A DNA stretch of 64,000 bases from CAWFXC01 sp963819735 (GTDB lineage: Bacteria > Actinomycetota > Acidimicrobiia > IMCC26256 > DASPTH01): the NCBI GenBank assembly GCA_963819735.1, contig CAWFXC010000001.1:2170001-2234000 (forward strand), in the 5' to 3' direction. A program made the translations under genes and the position numbers. Shown here in pieces: positions 17,907 to 26,141 of this stretch. The notes below the pieces were generated by a model, which saw only the letters and a list, made by a program, of their open reading frames with translations, did no database searches and was not told the DNA's origin. Every line of letters begins with the position of its first letter. The stretch's first letter is position 1.

Positions 17907-18638
17907 GTGAAGCTCGCCGGCGCGGCGGGGATCGTGGGAGTGGCGGCGGCGGTCGTGCACACGGCCCCGGCGTTGGGTGGTGTGTCGCCCATCGGTGTGC
18001 GGCTCACCCCGTCGCTCGTCGGGATCGGTCGGCCCGGTCACGTTGCCCTCACCTTCGACGACGGCCCCGACCCCGCGTCCACGCCCGCGTTCCTCGACGC
18101 GCTCGACGGCCTCGGCTGGCAGGCGACGTTCTTCATGCTCGGTGAGATGGCACGCCGCGCGCCCGACGTCGCCCGTGCCGTCGCCGATGCCGGCCACGAG
18201 ATCGGGGTGCACGGCGACGTGCACGGCAACATGCTGCGGCGCACGCCGGGCGCGCGGGGGAAGACATCCTGCGCGCGTACGACACCGTCGCCGATCTCAC
18301 CGGGCAGGAACCGCATTGGTTCCGGCCACCCTTCGGTGTCTCGTCTTACGCGTCGTTCCGCGCCAGCGCGCAATCTCGGCATGAGCACCGTGTTGTGGAC
18401 CACGTGGGGACGCGACTGGCGTCGCGAGGCGACGCCGTCGAGCGTGGTCGCCGACGTGACGCGCCGGTACCTCGACGGGGGCACGGTGCTGCTGCACGAT
18501 TCCGACTGCACGTCGTACCCCGGGTCGTGGCACTCTGCCCTGGGCGCGCTGCCCCTGCTGGCCGACGAGTTCGCGGCGCGCGGGCTGAAGGTCGGCACCG
18601 TGGGCGACCACGGCATCGCCGGCCCTCGCGCCGCGTAG
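17907..18638 (+). CDS. polysaccharide deacetylase (NodB family) with two compensating frameshifts
   Basis: About 243 residues with an N-terminal membrane/signal segment. Motif 1 (ALTFDDGPDP) and motif 2 (EIGVHGDVHGN, His ligands) are in frame. Between about 18255 and 18366 the frame reads a meaningless Ser/Arg/Pro-rich stretch, while another frame reads the expected ILRAYDTVADLTGQ and the motif-3 WFRPPFG. The main frame resumes at RNLGMSTVLWTTWGRDW. The two switches lie in a G run (18256-18260) and a GC run (about 18367-18373). The predicted product as given would lack motif 3; a pair of assembly indels is the simplest reading. Confidence 0.82.
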   Translation: MKLAGAAGIVGVAAAVVHTAPALGGVSPIGVRLTPSLVGIGRPGHVALTFDDGPDPASTPAFLDALDGLGWQATFFMLGEMARRAPDVARAVADAGHEIGVHGDVHGNMLRRTPGARGKTSCARTTPSPISPGRNRIGSGHPSVSRLTRRSAPARNLGMSTVLWTTWGRDWRREATPSSVVADVTRRYLDGGTVLLHDSDCTSYPGSWHSALGALPLLADEFAARGLKVGTVGDHGIAGPRAA

Positions 18639-18680
18639 GAAGAGCCGGCGTATCGGGAGAAGGGGGGCAGCGGGCGCGGC

Positions 18681-20126
18681 TCAGGCGCCGAAGGCGAGCA
18701 CGACGCGGTTGGCGCCGACGACGACGCGTCCGCCACCGGCCGCCGGCGAGGTGAACCGCGACGGTACGGTGCCGATCTGCTGGGAGAACACGGTCTCGCC
18801 CGAGGACGGCGACACCGCCACCAGCGTGCCGCGGCCGGTGGCGACCGTCCACACCGCGCCGGCGGTGACGATCGGCGGTCCCGGGGTCGACAGCGGCGCC
18901 TTCCACCCGACGGTGAAGCTGTCGCCGCTCATCGTCACCGTCACCTGCACCACGCCGTCGAGGCAGGGTACGAACATCGTCGCGCCGTCGTGCGGCACCG
19001 CGCCGAACGCAGATTGCGAACACACCTGCGCGTCGTGCAACTGCCCACCGATGCCGCCGAGGTGGTTGGCGTCGAGCAGGTAGCCGATCCCGGCCTTGCC
19101 GACCTGGAACACCCGACTGTTCGGTAGCAGCACCGGACCCGTCGTGCCGAGGTCGCCGTCGCTCCTGTTGAGCGCGGCCCAATTGCTCGGCGCGAAGTAG
19201 TCGGCCAGCGTGAGGGCGGGCGTGAGCCGCACGACGCTGTCGCCGTAGTCGAACGTCGTGGTGTCCTCGCTGTTGCCGCTCGTGAGGTAGAGGCTGCCGT
19301 CGGCCGCGACCGACGCGCCCGGTGGCGTCCAGAAGCCCCCCTGGCCGTGCGTCGGCAACGTGTACGAGGTGACCGCGCCGAGTCCTGCGCTCGTGGCCGC
19401 GACGGCGACGACGCGTCCGTGGTAGTCGCCGCAGTCGCCGTAGCGCCCGCCGTACGGCACGTACACCGTTGCGCTGCCGCTTCCGGTGGCGTTGCTGAGC
19501 GTGAGCGCGCCGCGTTGGTTCTGCACCGCCGGGTCGGCACCGGGCGCATCGACGCGCACGGTGTTGATGAGTTGGCCGGTCGCGAGATCGAGTGCCCACA
19601 GCATGTGCTGGCCGGGCTGGATAATGCCCGCGGCGTACACGCGGTTCGCCGCGATGTCGACGACCGGGGTGCCGGTGATCCCCACGGGATCGACGTTGCC
19701 GCAGGGCAACGACGACCCGGCGACCGGTTCACCGAGGTGTGCCCTCCACGCGATGCTGCCGTCGGTCGCGTTCAGCGAGTACACGGTGTCGTTCTCGGTG
19801 GCGACGATCACGCGATCGCCGACGACCAGCGGTTGCGCGTACAGATCACCGTCGAGCGTCGGTGACGCCCACTGTCGGCGCACCGACGCAGCCGACGGCG
19901 GGCCGTCGGTCGCGACGCCGTCGCGCGCGGCGTCGCCGTAGTACGTGCTCCACGTGGCGCCGGTCGCGGGCGCCACGGTCGTGGTCGGGACGATCGAAGT
20001 GGTCGTCGACTTCGGCCGCGACGACGTGGTGCTCGACGCCTTCGAACCGTCCGATCCCGACGAGCACCCTGCGGCGACGAGCGCCAGCACCGCGCCGGCG
20101 ACGATCCAGGCGGGGCGGCGGGGCAC
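18681..20126 (-). CDS. PQQ-like beta-propeller lipoprotein
   Basis: A 481-residue exported protein. The N-terminus is a lipoprotein signal (lipobox LVAAGC, Cys21) followed by a Ser/Thr-rich linker. Repeated blades of the type VVGDRVIVATENDTVYSLNATDGSIAW and VVDIAANRVYAAG indicate a PQQ-like beta-propeller. There is no PQQ-enzyme active-site signature, so a binding or scaffold role outside the membrane is more likely than a dehydrogenase. It is divergent from amt. Confidence 0.85.
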   Translation of the reverse strand: MPRRPAWIVAGAVLALVAAGCSSGSDGSKASSTTSSRPKSTTTSIVPTTTVAPATGATWSTYYGDAARDGVATDGPPSAASVRRQWASPTLDGDLYAQPLVVGDRVIVATENDTVYSLNATDGSIAWRAHLGEPVAGSSLPCGNVDPVGITGTPVVDIAANRVYAAGIIQPGQHMLWALDLATGQLINTVRVDAPGADPAVQNQRGALTLSNATGSGSATVYVPYGGRYGDCGDYHGRVVAVAATSAGLGAVTSYTLPTHGQGGFWTPPGASVAADGSLYLTSGNSEDTTTFDYGDSVVRLTPALTLADYFAPSNWAALNRSDGDLGTTGPVLLPNSRVFQVGKAGIGYLLDANHLGGIGGQLHDAQVCSQSAFGAVPHDGATMFVPCLDGVVQVTVTMSGDSFTVGWKAPLSTPGPPIVTAGAVWTVATGRGTLVAVSPSSGETVFSQQIGTVPSRFTSPAAGGGRVVVGANRVVLAFGA

Positions 20127-20338
20127 GGTGGACTGTCTACCCGGCGCGGCCGCTGGGCACGCACCGCGGGTCGTCAGGTGCGCGTCAGCAACGCCGCGCG
20201 TCTGTTCTGCCAGTTGGAAGTGTGCGCTTCATGACGCGGACCTGTCGGTGAAACAGACCCTCCGTACCGTCACGGTGCCGGGTCTGACGCCCGGGTCGCT
20301 CGGGGCGAATGCGCCTCGTCACCAGGAGGAGTTCCGCG

Positions 20339-20386
20339 ATGCACAGTCGTCCGGCAACGCGTAGCGAGTTGGAGGAGTCGAGGTGA
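20339..20386 (+). CDS. possible 15-residue leader peptide upstream of amt
   Basis: An ATG at 20339 is preceded at 8-bp spacing by a strong GGAGGAG and opens a 15-codon frame (MHSRPATRSELEESR) whose TGA overlaps the GTG start of amt. This would couple amt translation to the leader. It could also be chance, with the second GGAGGAG at 20371-20377 serving amt directly. No regulatory stem pair was worked out. Confidence 0.35.
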   Translation: MHSRPATRSELEESR

Positions 20387-21618
20387 ACGCGGGAGACACC
20401 TCGTGGGTGCTCATGTCGACCGCGCTGGTTCTGTTCATGACGCCGGGACTCGCGCTTTTCTACGCCGGCATGGTGCGGGGCAAGAACGTCCTCGGGATGC
20501 TCATGCAGAACTTCTTCGCGATGGGGATCCTTGCCATCTTGTGGGTCGCGGTCGTGTTCTCGCTCGCCTTCGGTGATGCGGGGAACGGTGGGTTCATCGG
20601 CAACCTCGACTACGCGTTCCTTCACGACGTCGGGTTGGGCAAGATCCCGGAGCCGTTCCTCGACTTCCTGACGATTCCGTTCATCCTGTTCTGCGCCTTC
20701 CAGATGACGTTCGCGATCATCACCCCGGCACTCATCACCGGTGCCACCGCCGACCGTTTGAAGTTCAGCGCGTACGCGGTGTTCATCGCGATCTGGTTGG
20801 TCGTCGTGTACGGACCGGTGGCGCACTGGGTGTTCGCCGGCGGATTCCTGGCCGAGCTGGGTGCACTCGACTTCGCCGGCGGCGCGGTCGTGCACATCAA
20901 CGCAGGGGCGGCCGCGCTCGCGTTGGTCTTGTTGATCGGCGTGCGCAAGGGCTATCCGCACACACCGATGCAGCCGCACAACCTCCCGATGACGATGCTC
21001 GGGACCGGCATCCTGTGGTTCGGCTGGGCCGGCTTCAACAGCGGCTCGGCGCTGGCCGCCAACGGGGTGGCCGCCATCGCGCTCATCAACACGTTCCTGG
21101 CCGCGTCGGCGGCGATGCTCGGTTGGCTCGTCGTCGAGCGGCTCAAGGAAGGCAAGGCCACCACGCTCGGCGCTGCATCGGGTGCGGTCGCGGGGCTCGT
21201 GGCGATCACGCCGTGCGCGGGCTTCGTGGGCGGCATGGCCCCGGTGTACATCGGTGCCATTGCCGGAGTCGGTTGTTGTCTGGCGCTGGGCCTGAAGAAG
21301 CTGTTCAAGTTCGACGACAGCCTCGACGTCGTCGGTGTGCATCTCGTCGGCGGTCTCATCGGCTCGATCCTGCTCGGCTTCTTCGCCGACTCGGCCGTCA
21401 ACAGCGCCGTGACCAACGAGGGGGTGTTCCTGGGGGGCGGGCACGAGTTGCTCGTCGACCAGATCGTGGCGTCCGCCGTCGTCCTCGTCTTCTCGTTCGT
21501 GGTCACACTGATCATCGGCAAGGTGATCGACATGACCATGGGCCTGCGGGTCGACGAGGTCGACGAGCTCGAGGGCCTCGACCTGAGCCAGCACGCCGAA
21601 GTCGCCTACGCCAACTAG
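20383..21618 (+). CDS. amt: ammonium transporter Amt
   Basis: A 411-residue membrane channel that imports ammonium. The family features are clear: LALFYAGMVRGKNVLGMLMQ, the conserved GAVVHINAGAAALALVL (first pore His), HNLPMTMLGTGILWFGWAGFNSGSAL and DDSLDVVGVHLVGG (second pore His). About eleven membrane segments are visible. The GTG start at 20383 has GGAGGAG just upstream. It is followed by glnK 17 bases later, the classic pairing in which GlnK blocks the channel when nitrogen is sufficient. Confidence 0.97.
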   Translation: MNAGDTSWVLMSTALVLFMTPGLALFYAGMVRGKNVLGMLMQNFFAMGILAILWVAVVFSLAFGDAGNGGFIGNLDYAFLHDVGLGKIPEPFLDFLTIPFILFCAFQMTFAIITPALITGATADRLKFSAYAVFIAIWLVVVYGPVAHWVFAGGFLAELGALDFAGGAVVHINAGAAALALVLLIGVRKGYPHTPMQPHNLPMTMLGTGILWFGWAGFNSGSALAANGVAAIALINTFLAASAAMLGWLVVERLKEGKATTLGAASGAVAGLVAITPCAGFVGGMAPVYIGAIAGVGCCLALGLKKLFKFDDSLDVVGVHLVGGLIGSILLGFFADSAVNSAVTNEGVFLGGGHELLVDQIVASAVVLVFSFVVTLIIGKVIDMTMGLRVDEVDELEGLDLSQHAEVAYAN

Positions 21619-21635
21619 AACTAGGGGAGCAACCG

Positions 21636-21974
21636 ATGAAGCTGATCACCGCCATCGTCAAGCCGTACATGATCGAAGACGTGAAGGACGCCCTGAAGGA
21701 GGCAGGCGTCCAAGGCATGACCGTCACCGAGGTGCAGGGATTCGGCCGGCAGGCCGGCCACACGGAGGTGTACCGGGGCGCCGAGTACAAGACCGCCTTC
21801 CTGCCCAAGGTGCGCATCGACATCGTGTGCGACGACGGCGACGTCGATGGCATCGCGGACGTGATCGAGAAGGCCGCGGGTACCGGGAAGATCGGCGACG
21901 GCAAGCTCTGGATCGTCGACGTCGCCCGCGTGGTCCGGCTGCGCACCGGGGAACGCGACGAGGAAGCCATCTGA
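21636..21974 (+). CDS. glnK: nitrogen regulatory protein P-II (GlnK)
   Basis: A 112-residue P-II signal protein. MKLITAIVKPYMIEDVKDAL, the T-loop with Tyr51 (EVYRGAEY, the residue uridylylated or adenylylated in relatives), and the C-terminal GTGKIGDGKLWIVDV block are all canonical. AGGGGAGC precedes the ATG. It pairs with amt and probably regulates that channel and nitrogen regulators according to 2-oxoglutarate and ATP/ADP. No glnD gene follows, unlike the amtB-glnK-glnD operon of Streptomyces. Confidence 0.97.
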   Translation: MKLITAIVKPYMIEDVKDALKEAGVQGMTVTEVQGFGRQAGHTEVYRGAEYKTAFLPKVRIDIVCDDGDVDGIADVIEKAAGTGKIGDGKLWIVDVARVVRLRTGERDEEAI

Positions 21975-22071
21975 CCATGGCCCGTGCGACTCGTTGGTGT
22001 CATCAACCGGTCACGGTGCCGCGACCGGCAGCACATCTCGACGAGATGGCCCGCGGCCAGAATCGCGACTG

Positions 22072-22332
22072 ATGACCTTCGACGTCGACGACGTGACCAT
22101 CGCGATCGTCTCCTGGCCGCGGGAGGTGTCCCGGGCCACCGCGCTGGCTCTGGCCGCCCGGCCCCGCGTGCTCCTCGTGGCGCCGGATGCAGCCCCGCCG
22201 GAGCCGGCGGACGAACTGGAGGACTGGGTGCGGATCCCGTTCGCCCGCGTCGACCTCGAGGTCCGGGCCCGGCGCCTCGCCCGGATCAAACGCGGCCGGG
22301 TGGCCCCCGTTCGGGAGCGTCGGCATGGCTAG
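22072..22332 (+). CDS. short receiver-like protein related to the regulator at 22769
   Basis: An 86-residue protein. VTIAIVSWPREVSRATALALAARPRVLLVAPDA and EDWVRIPFARVDLEVRARRLARI align convincingly with the N-terminal half of the protein encoded at 22769-23359, but the DNA-binding half is missing. It looks like a stand-alone pseudo-receiver without a clear phospho-Asp. It lies 97 bases after glnK and its stop overlaps the start of the next small gene. A role as partner or competitor of the full-length regulator is inference. Confidence 0.6.
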   Translation: MTFDVDDVTIAIVSWPREVSRATALALAARPRVLLVAPDAAPPEPADELEDWVRIPFARVDLEVRARRLARIKRGRVAPVRERRHG

Positions 22333-22684
22333 GCGTTCGTGGGTCGCGATCGCGTGCGCGACGCTCGGCCTGCTCGTCGCGGTGCCTGCCGCGCAGGCCG
22401 ACGGAGCGGCGGCACGCGGTCACCCGACCGCTGCCGCGCCCGCGACGCGGACGCGTGGATCGGTCGATACCGACCACCACGCCGCGCTCATCACGAGCAC
22501 GTCGCGCCTCCACCCGCACCAGGTCAGGAGCGCCGGTCCCCTCGTCGCTTCGTTCGCGGCGGCCACCGTCGCGGCGATCGTCGCGTGGTGGCTCGCGCGC
22601 GCTCGCCCAAGGCGCGACTTCCGGCAGATCCAATTCCTGGCGTTCCTCCGACGCGGTCCGCCCGCCTACCTCTCTGCTCCGTGA
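22325..22684 (+). CDS. small exported membrane protein, unknown
   Basis: About 119 residues from ATG 22325, overlapping the previous stop by 8 bases. The N-terminus is a clear signal peptide (SWVAIACATLGLLVAVPAAQA) and a second hydrophobic segment (PLVASFAAATVAAIVAWWLA) sits near the C-terminus, followed by basic residues. No family recognised. Its place between the two receiver-like genes suggests it is part of the same unit. Confidence 0.5.
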   Translation: MARRSWVAIACATLGLLVAVPAAQADGAAARGHPTAAAPATRTRGSVDTDHHAALITSTSRLHPHQVRSAGPLVASFAAATVAAIVAWWLARARPRRDFRQIQFLAFLRRGPPAYLSAP

Positions 22685-22768
22685 GCCATGCCGGGTCCTC
22701 CGACCCGGACCCATGCACACGTTCCCGCCGCGGCCCTCGGGTCGGCGCGGGTGAGCTGGAGGATCACC

Positions 22769-23359
22769 GTGAATCGAATCGACCACGCGCCGCTGCGGCG
22801 CGAACCACCAACCGAATTCCCGGGCTCGGTCGCCATCGTGGCGTGGCCGGCCGAGGCCGAACGCGCCGCCGAGCTCGCGCGCCAGGTCACCCCGCGGTTG
22901 CTCCTCGTCGCCCCCGGCTCCGAGCCACCGGTCGACTGGGACAGTCGCACCGACTGGGTCCGGCTCCCGGCCGACGAACGCGATCTGTGTGCACGCGTCG
23001 CCGCGCTCCAGCGCCAGGCGTCGACCTTGCCGCCGCCGACGCTCGACGAGTTCGACGTGCTCTGGCGCGGTCCCCGGTGGACGGCACTGGCGCCGATCGA
23101 GGCCCGTCTGCTCCGGGTGCTGCTTGATCGCTGCGGCAGTGTCGTGACGCAACGCGAGTTGCGGGCTGCCGCCTGGCCCGACTGCGTGCCGTCGAGCCGC
23201 GCGGTCGACGCCCGACTCAAGCGGCTGCGCGACCGGGTGCACGTCGTGGGCCTGGAGATCCACAACGTGCGCCGCCGTGGTCTGTTGCTCGAGGTGCACG
23301 ACCCGCCGACCGCCGACGTGTTCTCGGTGTCATCCGCATCGTCGGCATCGTCGGCGTGA
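22769..23359 (+). CDS. OmpR/GlnR-type winged-helix regulator with pseudo-receiver
   Basis: A 196-residue protein from GTG 22769, preceded by GGAGG at 22758. The N-terminal 85 residues resemble the short protein at 22072. Residues 95-180 form a Trans_reg_C winged helix: LAPIEARLLRVLLDRCGSVVTQRELRAAAWPD, then SSRAVDARLKRLRDRV and a final hairpin RRRGLLLEV. It ends in a Ser/Ala-rich tail (SSASSASSA). The architecture and the neighbourhood with amt-glnK recall the orphan nitrogen regulator GlnR, but the receiver is shorter and poorly conserved. Confidence 0.75.
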   Translation: MNRIDHAPLRREPPTEFPGSVAIVAWPAEAERAAELARQVTPRLLLVAPGSEPPVDWDSRTDWVRLPADERDLCARVAALQRQASTLPPPTLDEFDVLWRGPRWTALAPIEARLLRVLLDRCGSVVTQRELRAAAWPDCVPSSRAVDARLKRLRDRVHVVGLEIHNVRRRGLLLEVHDPPTADVFSVSSASSASSA

Positions 23360-23393
23360 TGGGGCGGACCGCGCCAGGTCGGAACAGCCGGGC

Positions 23394-24293
23394 TCAGACT
23401 GTGCGTTGGAGGTCGAGGAGTGACGACGCGAGCTCCTCGACCTCCGCCCGCCACGAGTCGGCTTCCTGCACCGGTACCAGCACGAGCTTGGAGAATCCCG
23501 CGGCCACGAACTCCTCGAGCCGGTCTCGCAGCGCGGGGATGCCGACGACGATCACTTCGGCGGGATCGAACCCGAGCCGCGCCCCCGCCATGCTGGCGTA
23601 AGGCTCCGGCACCTCGGTGCGCCCGTAGAAGACCATGGCGCCGTAGTGCTCGTCGTCGATGGCGCGCCCGGCGCCGGCGGCCGCTTCTTCGACGATCACG
23701 CGCCCGTCCTCGACCTGCGCGGGAGTGCAGAAGCTCGGGAGCCAGCCGTCGGCCAGACGACCGACCCGGCGCAGTTCGCCCGGCGCGCGTCCGCCCAGCC
23801 ACACGTCGAGGGGCTGCTGGATCGGGCGCGACCCGATCGACGCGCCCGCGTAGTGGAACCGGGCGCCGTCGTGATCGACCGCGGGCTCCGACCAGAGGCG
23901 GCGGATGAGGGGGAGTGCCTCGTCGAACCACGGGGCCCGTTCCTCGCGGGCGACACCGAACGCCTGCTGCTCCATCGGCTCGACCACACCCAGCCCGAAC
24001 GCGGGGAGGGCGCGGCCGCCGGAGAGCACGTCGAGGCTCGCCCACTGCTTGGCCAGCAACACGGGATTGCGGCCGGGGAGCACCTGGACCGACGTCCCGA
24101 GTTTGAGCTTCTTCGTGCGTCCGGCTGCGTACGCGAGCGACACCATCGGCTCGGGGATCGGTCCGGTGGCGCGTTCCGAACACCAGATCGAATCGAAGCT
24201 GAGTGCTTCGAGCGCGTCGATCAGCTCGGCGAAGCGCGCGCCGCCGTCGGCCAGTCCCTGCGTACCGATCCCGTAGCCGATGCGAACCTTCAT
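23394..24293 (-). CDS. LLM-class (F420-type) oxidoreductase
   Basis: A 299-residue bacterial-luciferase-like protein. IGYGIGTQGLADGGARFAELIDALEALSFDSIWCSER at the N-terminus, LGTSVQVLPGRNPVLLAKQWASLDVLSGGR and DVWLGGRAPGELRRVGRLADGWLPS are typical of F420-dependent members in actinobacteria; FMN-dependent monooxygenase is the alternative. Its ATG overlaps the stop of the acyl-CoA dehydrogenase gene (ATGA), so the two are translationally coupled and probably act in one degradative pathway. Confidence 0.9.
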   Translation of the reverse strand: MKVRIGYGIGTQGLADGGARFAELIDALEALSFDSIWCSERATGPIPEPMVSLAYAAGRTKKLKLGTSVQVLPGRNPVLLAKQWASLDVLSGGRALPAFGLGVVEPMEQQAFGVAREERAPWFDEALPLIRRLWSEPAVDHDGARFHYAGASIGSRPIQQPLDVWLGGRAPGELRRVGRLADGWLPSFCTPAQVEDGRVIVEEAAAGAGRAIDDEHYGAMVFYGRTEVPEPYASMAGARLGFDPAEVIVVGIPALRDRLEEFVAAGFSKLVLVPVQEADSWRAEVEELASSLLDLQRTV

Positions 24294-25507
24294 GCCGTGC
24301 GGAACCCCTCGTACTGGCGCAGCTCGCGTCGCGCGATCTGTTGCAAGTGGACTTCGTCGGGACCGTCGACGAGGTGCAGCGTGCGCGCGTGCGTGTACAT
24401 GTCGGCCAACGGCCAGTCGTTCGACACACCCGCGGCGCCGAAGCTCTGGATGGCCCGGTCGATCACGGTCGTGGCGAGCCGCGCCGCGATCACCTTGATC
24501 GCGCCGATTTCGAAGCGCGCGCCCTTCACCCCGACGGTGTCCATGAGCCACGCTGCCTTCATCGTGAGCAGCCGGGCCTGCTCGATCTCGATGCGCGACT
24601 CGGCGATCTGGGCCTGGATCGTGCCCTGATCGGCGATCGGCTTGCCGAACGCCACCCGCTGTTGGGTGCGCTCGCACATGAGCCGCAGCGCCTTCTCGGC
24701 CATGCCGATGGCGCGCATGCAGTGGTGGATGCGGCCCGGCCCGAGCCGGGCCTGCGCGATCGCGAACCCACCGCCCTGCTCGCCGAGCAGATACTCCTTC
24801 GGGATGCGCACGTTCTCGAACAGCGTCTCGCAGTGACCGCCGCCCGCGTCGTGACCGAACACCGGCAGCGACCGGATCACCGACACTCCGGGCGTGTCGA
24901 ACGGCACCAGCACCATGCTGTGACGGCGGTGGCGGTCGGCGTCGGGGTCCGACACGCCCATGAGGATCGCGAACGTGCACTGCTTCGACGCCGCGCCGCT
25001 CGTCCACCACTTGTGCGCGTTGATCACGTAGCCGTCCCCGTCGGGCTCGATGCGGCTCTGGATGTTGGTGGCATCCGAGCTGGCCACCCACGGCTCGGTC
25101 ATCGCGAAGCACGAGCGGGTCGTGCCGTCGAGCAGCGGCTGCAGGAACTGCTCGATCTGCAACGGGGTCGCGAACTTGGCCAGCACCTCCATGTTGCCGG
25201 TGTCGGGCGCGGAGCAATTGGTGGCCTCCTGCGACAGCGGCGACCAGCCCATCAACTCGCAGAGCGGTGCGTACTCGAGGTTGCTCAATCCCGCGCCGTA
25301 CTCGCTCTCAGGGAGGAACAGGTTCCAGAGGCCGCGGGCGCGCGCTTCGGCCTTGAGGTCCTCCATCACCGGCGGGTGGAAGTGCGGATCCCCTGATTCC
25401 TCCACCTGCGCCCGGTAGACGGGCTCCGCGGGTTCGACCGCGTCGGCGATGAAGTCGGCGAGCTGCTGCCGCAGCTCCTCGGTGCGGGCGCTGAGCGCGA
25501 ATTCCAT
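24290..25507 (-). CDS. acyl-CoA dehydrogenase
   Basis: A 405-residue flavoprotein that introduces the alpha-beta double bond into an acyl-CoA. The FAD/substrate signatures CFAMTEPWVASSDATNIQSRIE and KWWTSGAASKQCTFAILMG, and the C-terminal RAIQSFGAAGVSNDWPLADMYTHARTLHLVDGPDEVH, match the ACAD family (longer actinobacterial subgroup). The start at 25507 begins MEFALSARTEELR as in relatives. It leads the coupled pair with the LLM oxidoreductase. Confidence 0.93.
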   Translation of the reverse strand: MEFALSARTEELRQQLADFIADAVEPAEPVYRAQVEESGDPHFHPPVMEDLKAEARARGLWNLFLPESEYGAGLSNLEYAPLCELMGWSPLSQEATNCSAPDTGNMEVLAKFATPLQIEQFLQPLLDGTTRSCFAMTEPWVASSDATNIQSRIEPDGDGYVINAHKWWTSGAASKQCTFAILMGVSDPDADRHRRHSMVLVPFDTPGVSVIRSLPVFGHDAGGGHCETLFENVRIPKEYLLGEQGGGFAIAQARLGPGRIHHCMRAIGMAEKALRLMCERTQQRVAFGKPIADQGTIQAQIAESRIEIEQARLLTMKAAWLMDTVGVKGARFEIGAIKVIAARLATTVIDRAIQSFGAAGVSNDWPLADMYTHARTLHLVDGPDEVHLQQIARRELRQYEGFRTA

Positions 25508-25572
25508 GGACCGGTCCTCGGTGGTCGGCGACGAAGGGACCCTACCGCCGCGGCCCGCGGGCGCCGACGGGC

Positions 25573-26106
25573 TCACTCGACGCGGGTTGTCGCGCTCGCT
25601 TCGTAGATCTCGAAGGGTGGCGTGCCGCCCAGCTCGGGGAGTTCGGCGACGCGTAGGGCTGCGGCGTCGTCGGCGTCGGCCGCGGTGAACGCGCGGGTGG
25701 TGCAACAGAACTCGACGAGCGTTCCGCCCGGGTCGTTGGCGTAGATCGACGTGCACCAGCCGTGGTCGATCTCGATGACGTCGTGCCCGTGTTCGAGCAA
25801 CCGCTGCCGCCGGGCCGCGAGGTCTTCGAGATCGGCAGCCGCGAACGCGATGTGGTTCACCCACGTGGGGAGCCCGAGCCCGCGGCTGATGGCGGGATCG
25901 AAATCGGGGAGGGTGTCGTCGTGCAGATCCCACACCGCGAACAGCTCGCCGTCGCCCGTGTCGTAGAACAGGTGACGGGCCCAGCCCGTCTGCTCGAGCG
26001 TCGGTGCCGCTTCCACCTTGACGAGCGGGAACCCCATGGCCTCGGTGTAGAAGCGGTGGGTCGCGTCGGGATCCCGGGTGGCGATGGCGACGTGGTGAAA
26101 CGGCAT
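25573..26106 (-). CDS. VOC-family (glyoxalase fold) protein
   Basis: A 177-residue vicinal-oxygen-chelate protein with one full beta-alpha-beta-beta-beta pair: FHHVAIATRDPDATHRFYTEAMGF, WVNHIAFAAADLEDLAARRQRLLEHG and SIYANDPGGTLVEFC. A metal-binding His and Glu pattern is present, so a dioxygenase, lyase or isomerase are all possible. The start at 26106 is divergent from pdxH (35 bases between starts). Confidence 0.85.
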   Translation of the reverse strand: MPFHHVAIATRDPDATHRFYTEAMGFPLVKVEAAPTLEQTGWARHLFYDTGDGELFAVWDLHDDTLPDFDPAISRGLGLPTWVNHIAFAAADLEDLAARRQRLLEHGHDVIEIDHGWCTSIYANDPGGTLVEFCCTTRAFTAADADDAAALRVAELPELGGTPPFEIYEASATTRVE

Positions 26107-26141
26107 GCGCGCAGAGTATCGGTCGTCGTAGCCTCGGTCAC

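Noticed and set aside
20126..20383. GlnR box upstream of amt
   Set aside because: GAAAC and GTAC-like pieces are present near 20250-20272, but the spacing does not fit the known consensus, so no site is claimed.
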